Below, in pieces: positions 39,538 through 50,284 of a stretch of DNA of 64,000 nt. Below the pieces are notes generated by a model, which saw only the letters and a list, made by a program, of their open reading frames with translations, was not told the DNA's origin and searched no databases. This DNA comes from Aphelocoma coerulescens (Eukaryota; Chordata; Aves; Passeriformes; Corvidae), in assembly GCF_041296385.1 (NCBI RefSeq), contig NW_027183585.1, positions 141,806-205,805 on the forward strand. Direction: 5' to 3'. The translations under genes were made by a program, and so were the position numbers. How positions within the stretch are numbered: position 1 is the stretch's first letter; each line of letters opens with the position of its first letter.

Positions 39538-40235
39538 CCCAAATGAGGCTGCTGGGATGTGGGGGAATGCTGAGGGCAGGACAGGGGGCTGACAGTGCCC
39601 AGACTTTCTGGGGCTATTCCCAGGAGGCCCCAGGGCCTGAGGACAAGGTGTGTCCTCTAAGCCCTTGGTGGAAGATACGCTGCCATGACCCTGGGCACCA
39701 AGTCTTGGCTTCTCCTGGACACTGCCAGCCCTGCCAGGGCCCTTGGCCATGTCCAGCACAGCTTGTCCTGCGCTGTCCCACCGCTGCTGCTGTGTCCCAG
39801 CAGGCTGCACACTCCCATCTCACTCCCCCACCACCAGCTCTGCCCTGCCACCTCCAGCCCTGGCCTGAGCTGTGCCCAGCCTCACCCTCTGTGCCTTGGG
39901 CACACACACATGCCCTGAGCTCATCCTCCCTCTGGGTGCTTCTGCCCCCACGCTGCCCTGGGAGGGACATTTCCTCCTCCTCATGCCCAGTGTCCCCCTG
40001 CCCAGCTGCTCTGTGGGGCAGTGCGTGTCTCTCCTGCTGTTCCCTGCCTCCCAGGAAAGCTGTACCATGTGGGGCACGGCCCTTCCAGCAGCCTCCCAGC
40101 CCCTCAGCCTTGTTGGACCCTTTCCCCTGAGCAGACAGCAGCAGCATCTCCGTGCTCTGCCCAGCGTGCTCCTTTCGTCACCAAACTGCGGGAAAATAGA
40201 AACTGTCCTACACCATCTCTGAAGTGTTAGAGAAT
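39538..40235. other. Unique GC-rich flank; holds one arm of a dispersed inverted repeat
   Basis: No gene was recognised. Bases about 39,850-39,985 match, in inverted orientation, about 55,930-56,075; both contain the reverse-complementary equivalents of TGCCCTGAGCTCATCCTCCC. The rest is C-rich and open in several frames without a recognisable product. Confidence 0.55.
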
Positions 40236-40620
40236 CAGGCCCTGTGGAACCAACGAGCCCTTGGGACACAGGAGGATCTCGTGTAACCAAGGGTCAGTTC
40301 TGACACTGTAGATCCAAGGAGATCCTTGTGACACTCTGGGGCCTTGTGGAACCCTTCTGCCCTGGTCTCTGCACCAAGGAGACCCTTGTGCCACTACGGG
40401 ACCTTGTGCAGCCAAGGAGAGCATTGTGAGAGTGCGGGGCCATGGAACCAAGGGACCATTGTGACCTTGTGGGGCCTCATGGACTCAAGGGACCATTGCC
40501 ACACTGTGGGGCCTCATGGAATGAAGGGTCCATTGTGACACTGCAGAACCAAGGACACCATGGTTACACTGTGGGGCCCATGGAACCAAGGCACCATTGG
40601 GACACCCCGTGGCCTCATCC
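40236..40620. repeat. Degenerate array of a roughly 37-bp repeat
   Basis: About ten imperfect copies of a motif whose core is CCAAGGGACCATTGTGAC followed by a variable tract such as CTGTGGGGCCTCATGGAA. The same motif recurs at about 50,685-50,850 and 56,100-56,360, and a relative on the other strand lies just before each 75-bp block of the macrosatellite. This looks like a dispersed minisatellite family. Confidence 0.8.
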
Positions 40621-40974
40621 TCTTGAATTTCAACAGATCTGAGGGATGGCAGGACCTGCAGGCAGCACTGAAGGATTCTGGGAAGAACCCTTGATCCCTG
40701 CTCCAAAGGAAATCAGAGAAAGACCCCTGGTAAGATAAAGGCACCTTTTCCTTTCCCAGTGTAAACTGTTGACCTGCCTGTAAGGTGCAGCAAAAGCTTT
40801 GCAGGGTTTGGTTCAAGGTACCCAAGGTTGGAACAGGGAAGTGTTCGAGTCCCTTCTAAGAGAAGGGTTGGAATCTTTGTGCTATGGCTGCCTGGGATCC
40901 ATGGAACAAGTGTGTTCTGGCAGACTCTGGGACCTCGAGAGCAATCCCATCCAGGAGCCAGCACTGGACCTGCA
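40621..40974. other. Unassigned stretch before the retroviral remnant
   Basis: No gene, repeat family or regulatory site was recognised. It could be badly decayed upstream pol sequence of the neighbouring endogenous retrovirus, but no motif supports this. Confidence 0.4.
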
Positions 40975-41390
40975 CCCTGGTGGGAGCAGCATGGTACGGA
41001 TGGAAAACGGGCAGCTGGGTGTGCAGTGGGAACCTCAACCCAGGTCATAGAAGCCCAGGCTTTAGCTTTGAACACATCAGCACAAAAAGCAGAATGAATG
41101 ACCTTTCCTAGAAATCACTGAAGGAAAAAAGGTGAACATATGGACTGATTTGAACTCTGGGTTTGGAATAATAGACGCCCAGGGAGCCACATGGAAGGAA
41201 AGGGCACAGAGGTCTCCAGTGAGTACAAAAAGAAATCAGTCACCTACTGCAGAGTGTGCCAAAACCAAAAGAAGTGGCCCTGATGCCCTTGTAAAGCCCA
41301 TGGGTTTGGAGACTCCCCAGTTAATCCAGGGACTCCATTGGCTGACCAAACAGCTCAAGAGGGTGCTGAAAAAGCTCTCCTTGCACTAAT
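40975..41390 (+). pseudogene. Retroviral RNase H remnant (ERV pol)
   Basis: The fold start with a Gly-Ser-Ser turn is near 40,981. The strand and helix containing a TDxxxxFG-type signature are at about 41,130-41,175, and the end of the domain is near 41,330-41,390. Stops and frameshifts occur between these pieces (for example near 41,047 and 41,112). It derives from a pol polyprotein that would degrade the RNA of RNA:DNA hybrids. It is clearly non-functional. Confidence 0.7.
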
Positions 41391-41575
41391 ACCTAGCAAA
41401 AACTTGAATGTTCTGCAACAAAAGCCAGATTCCAGTGATCAGGACAGGCAGTCAGCCCCATCAGCAGCAGCTACGGAAAATCCCAGCAGGTGATTGGTAA
41501 CCCCGTGTGGGCAGGTAATTGGAGCTCCACAATTAATGTATAATGGAACTAAAACATCAGGAAACACATTAGGAA

Positions 41576-42127
41576 ATGGAGAATATGGTGGCCAGTTTAC
41601 AAAGGCATCTAGTAAGCACAAAAAAGGCAAAAAATAATAGATCAGTTGTTGAGAAAGATGGGATTGGTTTTGAAGGAAGAAGGCTGCCTCCAGGGCTCGT
41701 TACATGGGAATCACCAGGTGATTTTGGCCAACTGATTTTGCAGAACTGCCCAGACAGAAGGGGGACTGGCACATTTTGGTATTGGTGGATCCTTTTTCTG
41801 GATGGCCAGAAGCTTTCCCATGTGGCACCAACAAGACAAGGGAAGTCTCAGAAGTTTTGCTGCAATGAATATTTAATAGCACTGGGACTAACTCTTGTAA
41901 GCCTTAAAAGGTGCATGGTTCTCAACAGATCATTGGGGCTGGACTCGCCTGTACATCCTTTCCAACCAGGAGATGCGGTGTACATCAGAACCTGGAATTT
42001 TGGAACAATCCAGCCAAAGTGGAAGGGACCATCTCAAGTCCTCCTGGTAACCTACCCTGCACTCAAGGTAGAAGGAATCAAACTCAGGGTTCATCACATG
42101 CGGGTAAAACCAGCAAGCACACATTAA
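41576..42127 (+). pseudogene. Retroviral integrase remnant (ERV pol)
   Basis: A 183-codon open stretch holds the beginning of the integrase catalytic core (about codons 40-85). It then runs directly into the C-terminal domain (about codons 125-180), which has the FQPGD-type start and the PKWxGP motif of gammaretroviral integrases. The middle of the core is deleted and the first catalytic aspartate position appears substituted, so no activity is expected. The frame closes with TAA at 42,125. Envelope-derived sequence follows, as in intact retroviruses. Confidence 0.78.
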
Positions 42128-42239
42128 ACACAGCAGAAACAAGACTGTCTGACACCATGGAGTTTGGGGTTTTACATCAATCCTATTGTTTTAGGTATTG
42201 AATAGGATTTTCTAAGGGGATACTCTTTATTGGATCTAG

Positions 42240-43470
42240 ATGATCAATTATTGTGTAACTATAATAAAAATAGAAACGATGTTCCTGACTTCTGGGAAGG
42301 GAAATGCGGTTTTCAAAGTCAGTGCAAGATGTTGGCAGATGACAGAATGTGACCCCTGTAACAGCTTGTTTGCCAACACCAACCTGTGCAGAAAATCCAG
42401 TTCCGTGGGGAGCTTCAGTCAGCAATTTGACAAAAATCTGGGAACACTTGTGGAAGGAAATAGCACCCAGGGCACCTGGACAGGGATGGAAGGAGAATAT
42501 TCCTTACCATGGACACATAAGAACGATACTGCTGAGAATTGTAACATTTCCAAACTGGATCTGGAAATTACCTCAGGAAATATTGATCAGCTGACAGATT
42601 GCACTGATAGCCCCTGGAGCTGCCAAATTCCAGCAGTATGGAATCACCCTCAGACAGGACAATGGGAATGTTTCCAGCCAGTTCAGGGGTGTCTGGGCTG
42701 GGAAGGGAGCCCAGGCCTTCCACGGGACCCCTTACAGGTGGGTATAAAATATCCTGATTTAACAAGGTCAAGGCCAAAGGATCCCAGGACAAAGGAAAAG
42801 TGGGATTGCCCTGGGACAGACACTTGAGCTGTTTGGAATCCTGAGGTGCAGCAGCTCCTGGCTGTGGCCCAGGCTCTGAGGCTAGGCTGTGTTTGTAGAA
42901 ATGATTCTGCCTTTCTCAGTGACACCTGGGCTCAGCCAACAAACAGCAAGCCTTGGAGAGGCACAGAGTGTCAGCAGGATGCGGTCAGATCCTTAGGAGC
43001 CCCAGGATGGGTGGGAAGTGATGGAATTTGGAGCACACGTTTGGCCCTGGGAGAATCAGGAGCACCATGGACACTGGGGGTATTAACGTTCCGTCCCTCG
43101 TGCAAGGAGTCACCACCGGGAACCCAACTGTGGGGAAAGGTTAAAGGGGATGGAACTTGGAAACATCCCAGTGCGGGAACTACAGCGGGATGGATTTTAG
43201 AATTCATCTCTGCTCCGCAAAGATCTGCCTTTAGGAACAGAGCAGCCACACACCATTGGGCTCTGCAGATGGAAACCTGAGTGAATGCAGCTCCTTTGGG
43301 GCTTGCTGAAATAAAGGAACAATTGCCAGCCACAGCTAAAATGACTTTACAGAGCAGATTGGCTTTAGCCCTATTGCTGTTACATGGACAGGGAGTATGT
43401 GGATTCTTGAACTGAAACAGCAACACTTGTTGTGTGCACATTCCAAATGTGATGCTGGATTGGATGATCG
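42240..43470 (+). pseudogene. Retroviral envelope remnant (surface and transmembrane parts)
   Basis: An open stretch (42,240-42,827) is cysteine-rich with potential N-glycosylation sites, as expected for the surface subunit. After several stops and frame changes, about 43,335-43,430 encodes a leucine-rich heptad segment ending in a cysteine motif that resembles the ectodomain of gamma-type transmembrane subunits. No continuous reading frame connects the parts and the membrane anchor is not recognisable. Assignment of the surface part rests largely on its position between integrase and the transmembrane piece. Confidence 0.6.
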
Positions 43471-43767
43471 GGTAGAGAGGATAAAATCAGTTGCTGCATC
43501 CAGCAGGGAATTAAGGGGAGGATTAGACAGTAACTGGATAAAATATTTCAAGGACTTGGATTTTCTCTGACTGATGGTTGGCCTGACTTTTGCAAAGTCT
43601 AACTGGGATCCCAGCAATACTTGTGCTTGTGACACTTGCTTTGAGCTGTGTAAAGAACATGGTTGTGAAAGCAGCTGAGGAACTCGTGGGATGTGAGTAA
43701 AGGAGCAGAGTGAGGCTTACGAAGGCTTGAAGGGAAGAGAAGCTTCCCAACCCTCCAAGGGGGGAAA

Positions 43768-44223
43768 TTTACCAGATGAAAAACCGTTTGCACCTGGTGG
43801 GTTCATACAATGCTTCTTCTCCAAAAGCCACTGGCCATGGAACCGCACAAGGCTGATTCTGTAGGCAGCAACCAGCCCAGGTGTGCCAACTTTCACCAGT
43901 TCACTGGGCAGTCAGGGCTGGCTTTGGGGTCACCGACCACCAGGGACCCCCAAAGAGAGCCCCAGGGCAGAAGAACGGATGTGCAAAGGGGTGGGGGAAA
44001 TATGCAATGATTTTGGGGAAATGATTGTCGTGTGTGTGTTTATTGTGGGACAGTCTGGGAATGAGTCTGTGAAACACAGTCTGCAAACAGGAACATTCCT
44101 GACCTCGGCACACATGACTTTGGGAGGGGCTCTCCCCTCGTGCATCCGGCCCAATAAAGAATGCTGCTGCTTCGTGCTGCGCTGATGCTGAGGAGGTTTT
44201 GTTTCCCTGAAGTTTTGGTAACA
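43768..44223 (+). mobile_element. Probable 3' LTR of the retroviral remnant
   Basis: A purine run (43,757-43,767) resembling a polypurine tract precedes the segment. A polyadenylation signal AATAAA is at 44,153-44,158, and the element appears to end in CA at about 44,223, just before the minisatellite. The start is inferred from the purine tract, not from a clean TG end. No target-site duplication could be tested because the 5' LTR is absent. Confidence 0.5.
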
Positions 44224-44254
44224 CCTCTGTGCCTGTGTCACAGAGCCACAGAGC

Positions 44255-44790
44255 AGCTGTGATGTCAGAAAGGGGCTGTGTGACATCACAGGGTGGCTGT
44301 ATGACATCATAGAGTCTACGGCGACATCATGGAGCAGCTCTGTGACATCAGAGAGTGGTGCTGTGACATCATAGAGTTGGCTGTGACATCACAGCTTGGG
44401 CTCTGACATCACAGGGCAGACTATGACATCACAGAGATGGCTGTGACATCACAGGGTGCTGGTGTGACATCACAGTGCAGAGTTGTGACATCACAGATAG
44501 GACTGTGACATCACAGGGTGCTTGTGTGACATCACAGAGTGGTTGTGTGACATCACAGGGGAGCTGTATGACATCATAGAGTCTGCTGTGACATCACAGA
44601 GCTATCACAGTGATATCACAGAGAGGACTGTGACATCACAGATGGGTGGCATGACATCACAGAGTGTCTATGACATCACAGGGTGTCTATGACATCACAG
44701 GGTGGCTATGTGACATCACAGAATGAGTTTTGACATCACAGGTTGGCTGTGGGACATCCCAGGGTGGCTGTGTGACATCCCAGGGGGTTG
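44255..44790. repeat. Minisatellite built on TGACATCA
   Basis: About twenty copies of TGACATCA(C/T)AG lie at irregular 19-27 bp spacing, with variable linkers such as GGGTGGCTGTG. TGACATCA differs from the palindromic CRE/ATF site TGACGTCA by one base. The array starts within about 35 bp of the LTR end and grades at the right into GACATCCCAGGG variants. Confidence 0.9.
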
Positions 44791-45210
44791 GATGCCATGG
44801 CAACCCTCATCAGTTCCAGTTCCCTTGGAAACCCCCCCAGGACCCATTGCTGCACTCAGGGTCCGTGGCCACTTGCCCGCAGACCTGTGGCTGCCCTCGG
44901 CTGCCATGGCAGCCCTCAGGACAGAGCGGTGCCGGGGCTGGTGCCAGCTACAATTGCACTGACACTCGCTGATGCCACGGCAGCGGCCACAGGGACCCGT
45001 TCCTCACTTTGGTGCCATGGACACCAACGCTTGGCCCCGCTGCCATGGGGATTGGCACGGTCACCTGCACTCAGGGCCCGTGGCCGGGCACTGCTGCCAT
45101 GGACACGGGCACTGAGCCCTGGGCCACAGTCGGCTGCCATGGCCACCAGCCCAAGGTCCCGTGGCCAGGGCCGGGGCCATCGAAAGGAACCCGTGGAGCC
45201 GTGGTGATGG
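44791..45210. repeat. GC-rich degenerate repeat with recurring TGCCATGG
   Basis: Recurring blocks contain GCTGCCATGG followed by GGCCCGTGGCC-like stretches at roughly 50-60 bp spacing (for example near 44,900, 45,010, 45,040, 45,095 and 45,135). Copies are too diverged for an exact period. No reading frame looks genic. Confidence 0.55.
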
Positions 45211-46111
45211 TGGATGGCCATGGGGTGCTGCTGTGGGCTGGGGCAGAGGGAATTTCCTTGCCAGGCCTTTCTCTGGGGCTGTGTTTGGCTCTGTGCTGAG
45301 CACAGCGTTGCTCACACGGAGATGGTTTTGTTCTTGCTGAGCTTGCACAGAGCCAAGGCCTTTCCTGCCCCTCGTCCGGCCACGCTGGGGAGGGGCTGGG
45401 GGTGAGGGGGAGCTTGGCAGGGGTCACAGCCAGGACAGGTGACCCCAACTGACCCCAGGGATATCCCAGACCACAGGACATCATGGCCAGTGTATAAAGT
45501 GGGGGGAACAAGGAGGAAGGGGGGGACATTTGGAGTGAGGGTTTTTGTCTTCCCAGGTAACACTCAGGCAGGATGGGGCCCTGTTTTGCTGGTGGGCAGG
45601 GTCAGCACCAAAGACACAGACCCTACTGAAGGGATTGTGCAATTTATAAAATGCAAATCTGCAAAGAATTACAAAAGCATAAGCTCAGCAAAGCACATAA
45701 TCATTAGCAAAGAATCACAGCAGGAACAGCTCAGCAATGCCCCCAGTCATCAGTGCCAAAGATTGCCTGCAGTGATTAACCAAGATCCAGCCCCAGTGAC
45801 CCTCAGACTTTACCATCACCCAGAGCCACCCATCAGCTGGGGGAAGCTGTCCCAGCCAAGGACTGGAGAGCCACTCCCGGACACTGGGAATTCCTGCAGC
45901 TGCCTCCAGCCACAGCTGAGGCTCCAACCCCGCTGGGAGAGGGCCCAGCTTTGACAGTGCTGGAGAAACAAACTGACAGCACTTCTAGTGCAGGAACATC
46001 TGCTTTCATCCTCCTCTTGGCTTCCTCCTAAGCCTGGCCAGGGCTCAAGGAGGAGCCAAGGGAGCTGACTTTGACCATACAGCCCCAAACAAGGCCAGAT
46101 GTTGGATTTCA
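45211..46111. other. No recognisable gene
   Basis: Mixed-composition DNA with a GGGG-rich stretch (45,380-45,530), an isolated TATAAAG near 45,493 and an AT-rich island (45,630-45,720). None could be tied to a transcript or repeat family. The AT-rich island might be an old LTR fragment; this is a guess. Confidence 0.4.
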
Positions 46112-47225
46112 CGGCCTTGTCCCAGCCGCCCGCAGTGCCCAGGCCGTGCTGGCTGTGCTCAGAGCAGGGCCCAAAGCTGCCCAGCATTGCTGCCTTTGGG
46201 AGCAGAGCAGGAGGGCAGGACATGTGCCCAGCCTGCAGCCAGCCATGGCACAGCCACCTCCTCAGCAGCTGCCCAGAGCCCAAAAGCAGTTTGGCAGCCA
46301 CTGAAGAATTCCCTGCAGCCGCCCCAGCAAAGGGGGAACCTTTGGTGCCCGGCCAGGCCGTGCCATGCCCAGCTCTGGGAGCATCCCCCTGGCTCTGGAC
46401 TCACCTGCACACTGGCCGTGGAGCGTGTCTTTGGAGAAGGTGCCAGAATCAAAGTCCATCATCTTCAGCTGCCACTGGCCAGCTCCAGGAAGAGGTTGTC
46501 GTCCTTGAGCTCGTCCTTGGTGGCTCCAGCAGCAGCAGCCCCACCTGGTACAGCTTCTCCAGGGGCTCCTTCTCCTTCCCTGGGGCCACACCAGGCTCTC
46601 AGGGTTCTGCCCAGGGCCCCAGCCATCAATGAACCAGACAAACAAAACCAGGGGGGATGGTGGCCACCAGTGCTTGCCAGAGCAGGCCTCCAGCTCAGCT
46701 GCAGCCCAAGAGCTGCGTGTTCCCTTCTGATGCTCCCTGCTCAGAGCTACAGACAGGACAAAATAGTCTGCTTTGCTTTGCCACTGATTGCCAAGAGCTG
46801 TGTGGGGCTGTTACCTGCCAGGCCCCTGGATCACACTGTGCCCGTGGGTCCCTGCCATCCTCTAGGGCACATGAACACCCTGCAGCCAAGGAGCACTGAA
46901 GAGCTCTTCCAAGGACGGCCTGTCCAAGGGCTGCATGGACAAGCACCTCTTAAGAACATCCTGGCACTCTGGGCACAGAAACCAGAAACCACCAGGCAGC
47001 TGCAGAAGGATCCCGCCCGCTTTGGCCCCCGTTCCCGTGCCCAGGCCATGCTGGCTGTGCCCAGAGCTGGGCCTAAACTTGCCCATGGATTCTGTGCTTT
47101 GGAGGGCAGCAGGAGAGCAGGACATGTGCCACCTGCTCAGAGCTGACAGAGCGGGATGCTCCTGAGCCCGCTGCTGGCTCCCAGCACTGCTATTCCCCCC
47201 GTGCCACAGAGATGAGGGATCCACA
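46112..47225 (-). pseudogene. PIM-like kinase pseudogene, inverted paralogue of 62.2-63.9 kb
   Basis: Read on the minus strand, this segment is colinear with the intact kinase gene from its fourth intron onward. An intron-4-like sequence (47,225-46,969) leads to a terminal exon (46,968-46,862, 107 nt). That exon is still open and encodes the end of the kinase domain, with the CxxVLxRCLxxxxxDRPSLEEL pattern and a stop codon. A spacer follows, then an exon-3-like piece (about 46,545-46,393) carrying a decayed catalytic-loop/DFG region ending at a preserved GTGAGT donor, then intron-like sequence. The exons encoding the P-loop and catalytic lysine are missing, the His-Arg of the HRD motif is lost, and the exon order is terminal-then-internal. 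These are therefore pieces of two neighbouring copies. It cannot encode a working kinase. Confidence 0.85.
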
Positions 47226-47490
47226 CAAAAGCAACCAGACCAGGAGCCGACACTTTCATTGCCTGCCAGAAATGGGTCTCATTTTGCTCTGCATTCCTTT
47301 CCTAGCAGGTCTTATCTATTAAAAACAAGAGAAAAAAGAAAAGAACCAGAAAAAGTATGAGAGATAAAAACAAAACCCAAATGTGGAAAGAAAAGTCTTC
47401 TGCAACTTTGGATTCAGAGGGAATTGATATTTTTTAAAAGAGAACTCAGTTATTTATCTTTTTTTTGTTTCATTCAGTACTTGCATTGTT
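47226..47490. other. A-rich stretch, no gene
   Basis: Homology with the kinase paralogue stops at about 47,225. The rest is A-rich (47,315-47,450) without a recognisable element, leading into the tetranucleotide repeat. Confidence 0.45.
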
Positions 47491-47606
47491 TTCCTTCCTT
47501 CCTTCCTTCCTTCCTTCCTTCCTTCCTTCCTTCCTTCCTTCCTTCCTTCCTTCCTTCCTTCCTTCCTTCCTTCCTTCCTTCCTTCCTTCCTTCCTTCCTT
47601 CCTTCC
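47491..47606. repeat. (TTCC)n microsatellite
   Basis: An uninterrupted TTCC tetranucleotide repeat of about 116 bp (about 29 copies), ending in CGTCCCTC. Confidence 0.98.
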
Positions 47607-48480
47607 GTCCCTCACAAGCCACTTCTCACCCCATTGAAGGGGTGCAAAGCAGCAGGATCCCCTCCCAATTAGGGTCCTCTCACCCTCCCAAAATGTGGGG
47701 ATTTCACCTCAGCCCCCCAAATTGCGGGGGGTTTATGGCACTTTCCCCAAATTCACTGCAACCTCCCAGAAGCCACTTAGAGGCCCTAAAATTGTCAAAA
47801 AGCAGCAGGTGCCTCCCCAAAAGCAGCTCCTGGTTTTCCTCCCTGGAGTGCCCCACTCCAAGTGTTCAAACCACCCCATCAATCCCAAACTTCATCCCAC
47901 CCCCATGATGCAACCCCCATCCCATCCCATCCCATCCCATCCCATCCCATCCCATCCCATCCCATCCCATCCCATCCCATCCCATCCCATCCCATCCCTC
48001 CTGGACACCAATTCCCCTTCTGTGGCTCCTGACTCCCCACAGCCAGGCCTTGGGGCTGACGGATCGAGCCATTTGGGGCTGCCATCGACACATTGGGGCT
48101 GGGATTGAGTTTATTGGAGGCACCCGCTCAATCCCTCCATCCCAAATGGGAGCTTGGAACCTCTCCTCAGCCCTTGCTGTGCCCATGGGCTCACCTCAAG
48201 TCCCAAAATGAGAGCCAGGGCCCCACAGCCCATTCAGAACCTCTCAACATTGCCAGAAACAGCAGCATCCTTCCCAAAATGGGCTCCCCGGCTCCCTGAC
48301 AATAGGTCCCCCTTCCAAGCACCAGAGCCCCCCTCTCAGAACCCCTCCCTAAGCATTGGGGGGCACCCCAAAAATGCCTCAGGAATGGGACATACCCTAA
48401 AATCCCTTCAGGAATGTGGGATACCCCAGAACCCACTCAGCAACGGGGTCCCCCCGGCCTCATCATGCGCAGCCTTCAGC
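47607..48480. other. C-rich degenerate spacer around a pentanucleotide repeat
   Basis: Apart from the CCCAT microsatellite, this holds loosely repeated phrases such as CCCAAAATG and CCCCAAA(A/T) (47,690-47,830 and 48,200-48,440). It resembles decayed tandem DNA. No gene was seen. Confidence 0.45.
47916..47995. repeat. (CCCAT)n microsatellite
   Basis: Sixteen perfect copies of CCCAT over 80 bp. The complementary strand is a run of GGG triplets separated by AT, which is compatible with G-quadruplex formation. Confidence 0.98.
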
Positions 48481-49230
48481 TGGCTCAGCCAGAGCCCATC
48501 CCGCCCTCAGCAGCCCCAGCCCAGCCCAGCCCTCCTGGGCAGGAAGCCCCAATGGCCGAGCCGGCCTGGGACACTTGCAGGGATGCGGGGGCAGCCGCAG
48601 CTTCTCGGGCCAGCCTGTGCCAGGCCCTGAGCGCCCTGCCAGGGAACCATTGCTGCCCCACATCCCATCTCAGCCTGCCCTCGGGCAGCGGGAAGCCGTT
48701 CCCTGGGGCCCGGCCCCGCAGGCCCTTGGCAAGAGTCTCTCTCCCCCAGCAATTGCTGCTCCTCCCTGCTGCGGGGCCCGAGCTGCAAGTTGATTTTCTG
48801 CCGCTGGCCCCGGCCCAGCCCCGAGCCAGGGCCAGCACCTTGCCCTGGAGCTCTGCGGGCGCTGCGTTTGTGCGGCCGCACCGCAGCGGCCGCAGCTCGG
48901 AGCTGCCCTTTGTGTCCCCGCCGGCAGCTGGCAGAGCTGGCGGGGCCGGGCCAGGGCCGGGCCAGCCCCGGCCTTCCCGGCTCTGCGACACAGCGGCGGC
49001 AGCCCCAGCCTTCCAGCCCTGCACACGCTCCCACACAAGCGTCCAGAGCCGCGGCCACCCAACGCAACTGACCGGCCGCTGACCCCCCAGCCTGGCCTGA
49101 TGGCCATTCCTCTGCCCACACCTCGGCCAAGCTCCCCTTGGCCACCTCCTGAGCCACAGTGCCACAGACAAGTGGCACATACAGCTACAGAGCTCTGCAG
49201 GGAAGAGCTGGCAGGGAACGTTCATTCAAC
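48481..49230. other. GC- and CpG-rich segment without a recognised gene
   Basis: Very GC-rich, with many CpG between about 48,690 and 49,085, and open in several frames on both strands, as expected from base composition alone. No domain or splice-site series was recognised. It could be the CpG island of a gene not seen here. Confidence 0.4.
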
Positions 49231-50284
49231 AGAAAAACCACCAAGAAAAAGAGAACTCCCCCCAGCAGTAGTTACACCTGCACACGCACAGCACCTGAGA
49301 CTGCAAGCAATGAGCATTCCCTGGGCACATGTGCAGCCCAAGCAGCTCGAGGACAGCCTTGCAGCAGGACTGCTCTCAGCTGAGCCAAAAAGGCCCCTCT
49401 GGCAGCTGCAGGGCCATTGCAAAGGGCAAGGGCCAGAGCCTCAGCCCACGGGGGAGGAAAGGGCTCTGAATTCCCCTGCCCTGGCACCTCAACCCTGTTC
49501 CCAGGCTGCTTCCCACACAGGATTCCTCTGGAGGACTGTGAAAAGCTGAGAAGCAGCTCTGGCTTCTCCACTTTCCATGTCCTAGAGCTGCCTGGCAGAA
49601 GAAATGGAGGGACAGCTCTGGTGGCACAATCCCTCCCGGCCCAGGGCACAGCGCTGGGAAGGTCTTTCCATGCTGAGGCTTTGCTGCGGCCAAGGAAAGC
49701 TCCTGGCTCAAGGTCACCTTTCCTGCTGGGCCAGACCCCCCGAGTGGCCCAGCAGCAGCAGAGAATTCCAGCACAGCCCCGGCACGGGCAGGGCGGCCCT
49801 GGGCGGGCTGCGGGAGCCGGCAGCGCCTGAGCTCAGAGCAGCTGAGCCCGGGGGCTCTTGGCCAAGGCTGAGGCCCAGCGAGCATTTCTCAGGTCACAGG
49901 GCGGCCTGGAAAGGTGCTGGGGGGGATAATTCACCCCTCAGTGCGGTCCCAGTGGCTCCCAGTATTTCCATGTCCCTGGTCCCAGTGCTGCTCCCAGCCC
50001 TGATCCGTGGGGATGGGAATGTCCCGCTCCCTTCCTGGGGCAGGCTCACACCTGAGCCAGGTGTGCAGGGCAGAACCTTGCCCTGAGCCCAAGCCCTGTC
50101 TCCCCTGCAGGATCTGCTTCCCATCGGCCTCTTCCTCCTGCGGCCCCACGCCCAGCTCGGTGCTGAACGAAGGGCGCTGGGCCGGGGTCATCCCCCGGCA
50201 GGGGCTGCGCACCCCCTCTGCCCCCTCCCCAAATTCCCTCCCGGGGCAGCAGGGGCTGGCTCAGGAGCCCTGGGGCTCCTGGGG
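49231..50284. other. No recognisable gene
   Basis: GC-rich DNA. A CTCCCCTGCAG acceptor-like site at about 50,100-50,110 is followed by open sequence, but no exon could be supported. No repeat family was recognised. Confidence 0.4.

Larger units (their letters stand above)
40975..44223 (+). mobile_element. Decayed class I (gammaretrovirus-like) endogenous retrovirus, 5' part missing
   Basis: In + strand order there are remnants of RNase H, integrase, envelope surface and transmembrane subunits, then a polypurine tract and a 3' LTR. The order and domain signatures fit a gamma-type retrovirus. No 5' LTR, gag, protease or recognisable reverse transcriptase was seen upstream. Every coding part is interrupted by stops, frameshifts or deletions, so the element cannot make its own proteins. 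It sits between the 37-bp repeat array and the TGACATCA minisatellite. Confidence 0.8.

Noticed and set aside
45480..45500. TATAAAG as a promoter
   Set aside because: No transcript or exon lies downstream and the flanks show no other promoter element.
46862..46968. Minus-strand terminal kinase exon as part of a working gene
   Set aside because: Homology upstream ends at 47,225 at the exon 4/intron 4 boundary, and no exons 1-4 lie to the right on the minus strand.
47491..47995. Telomere-like repeat
   Set aside because: The motifs are TTCC and CCCAT, not TTAGGG/CCCTAA.
48485..49225. Minus-strand 246-codon open frame as a gene
   Set aside because: It lies in very GC-rich DNA where all frames tend to be open; no domain, splice pattern or start context supports it.
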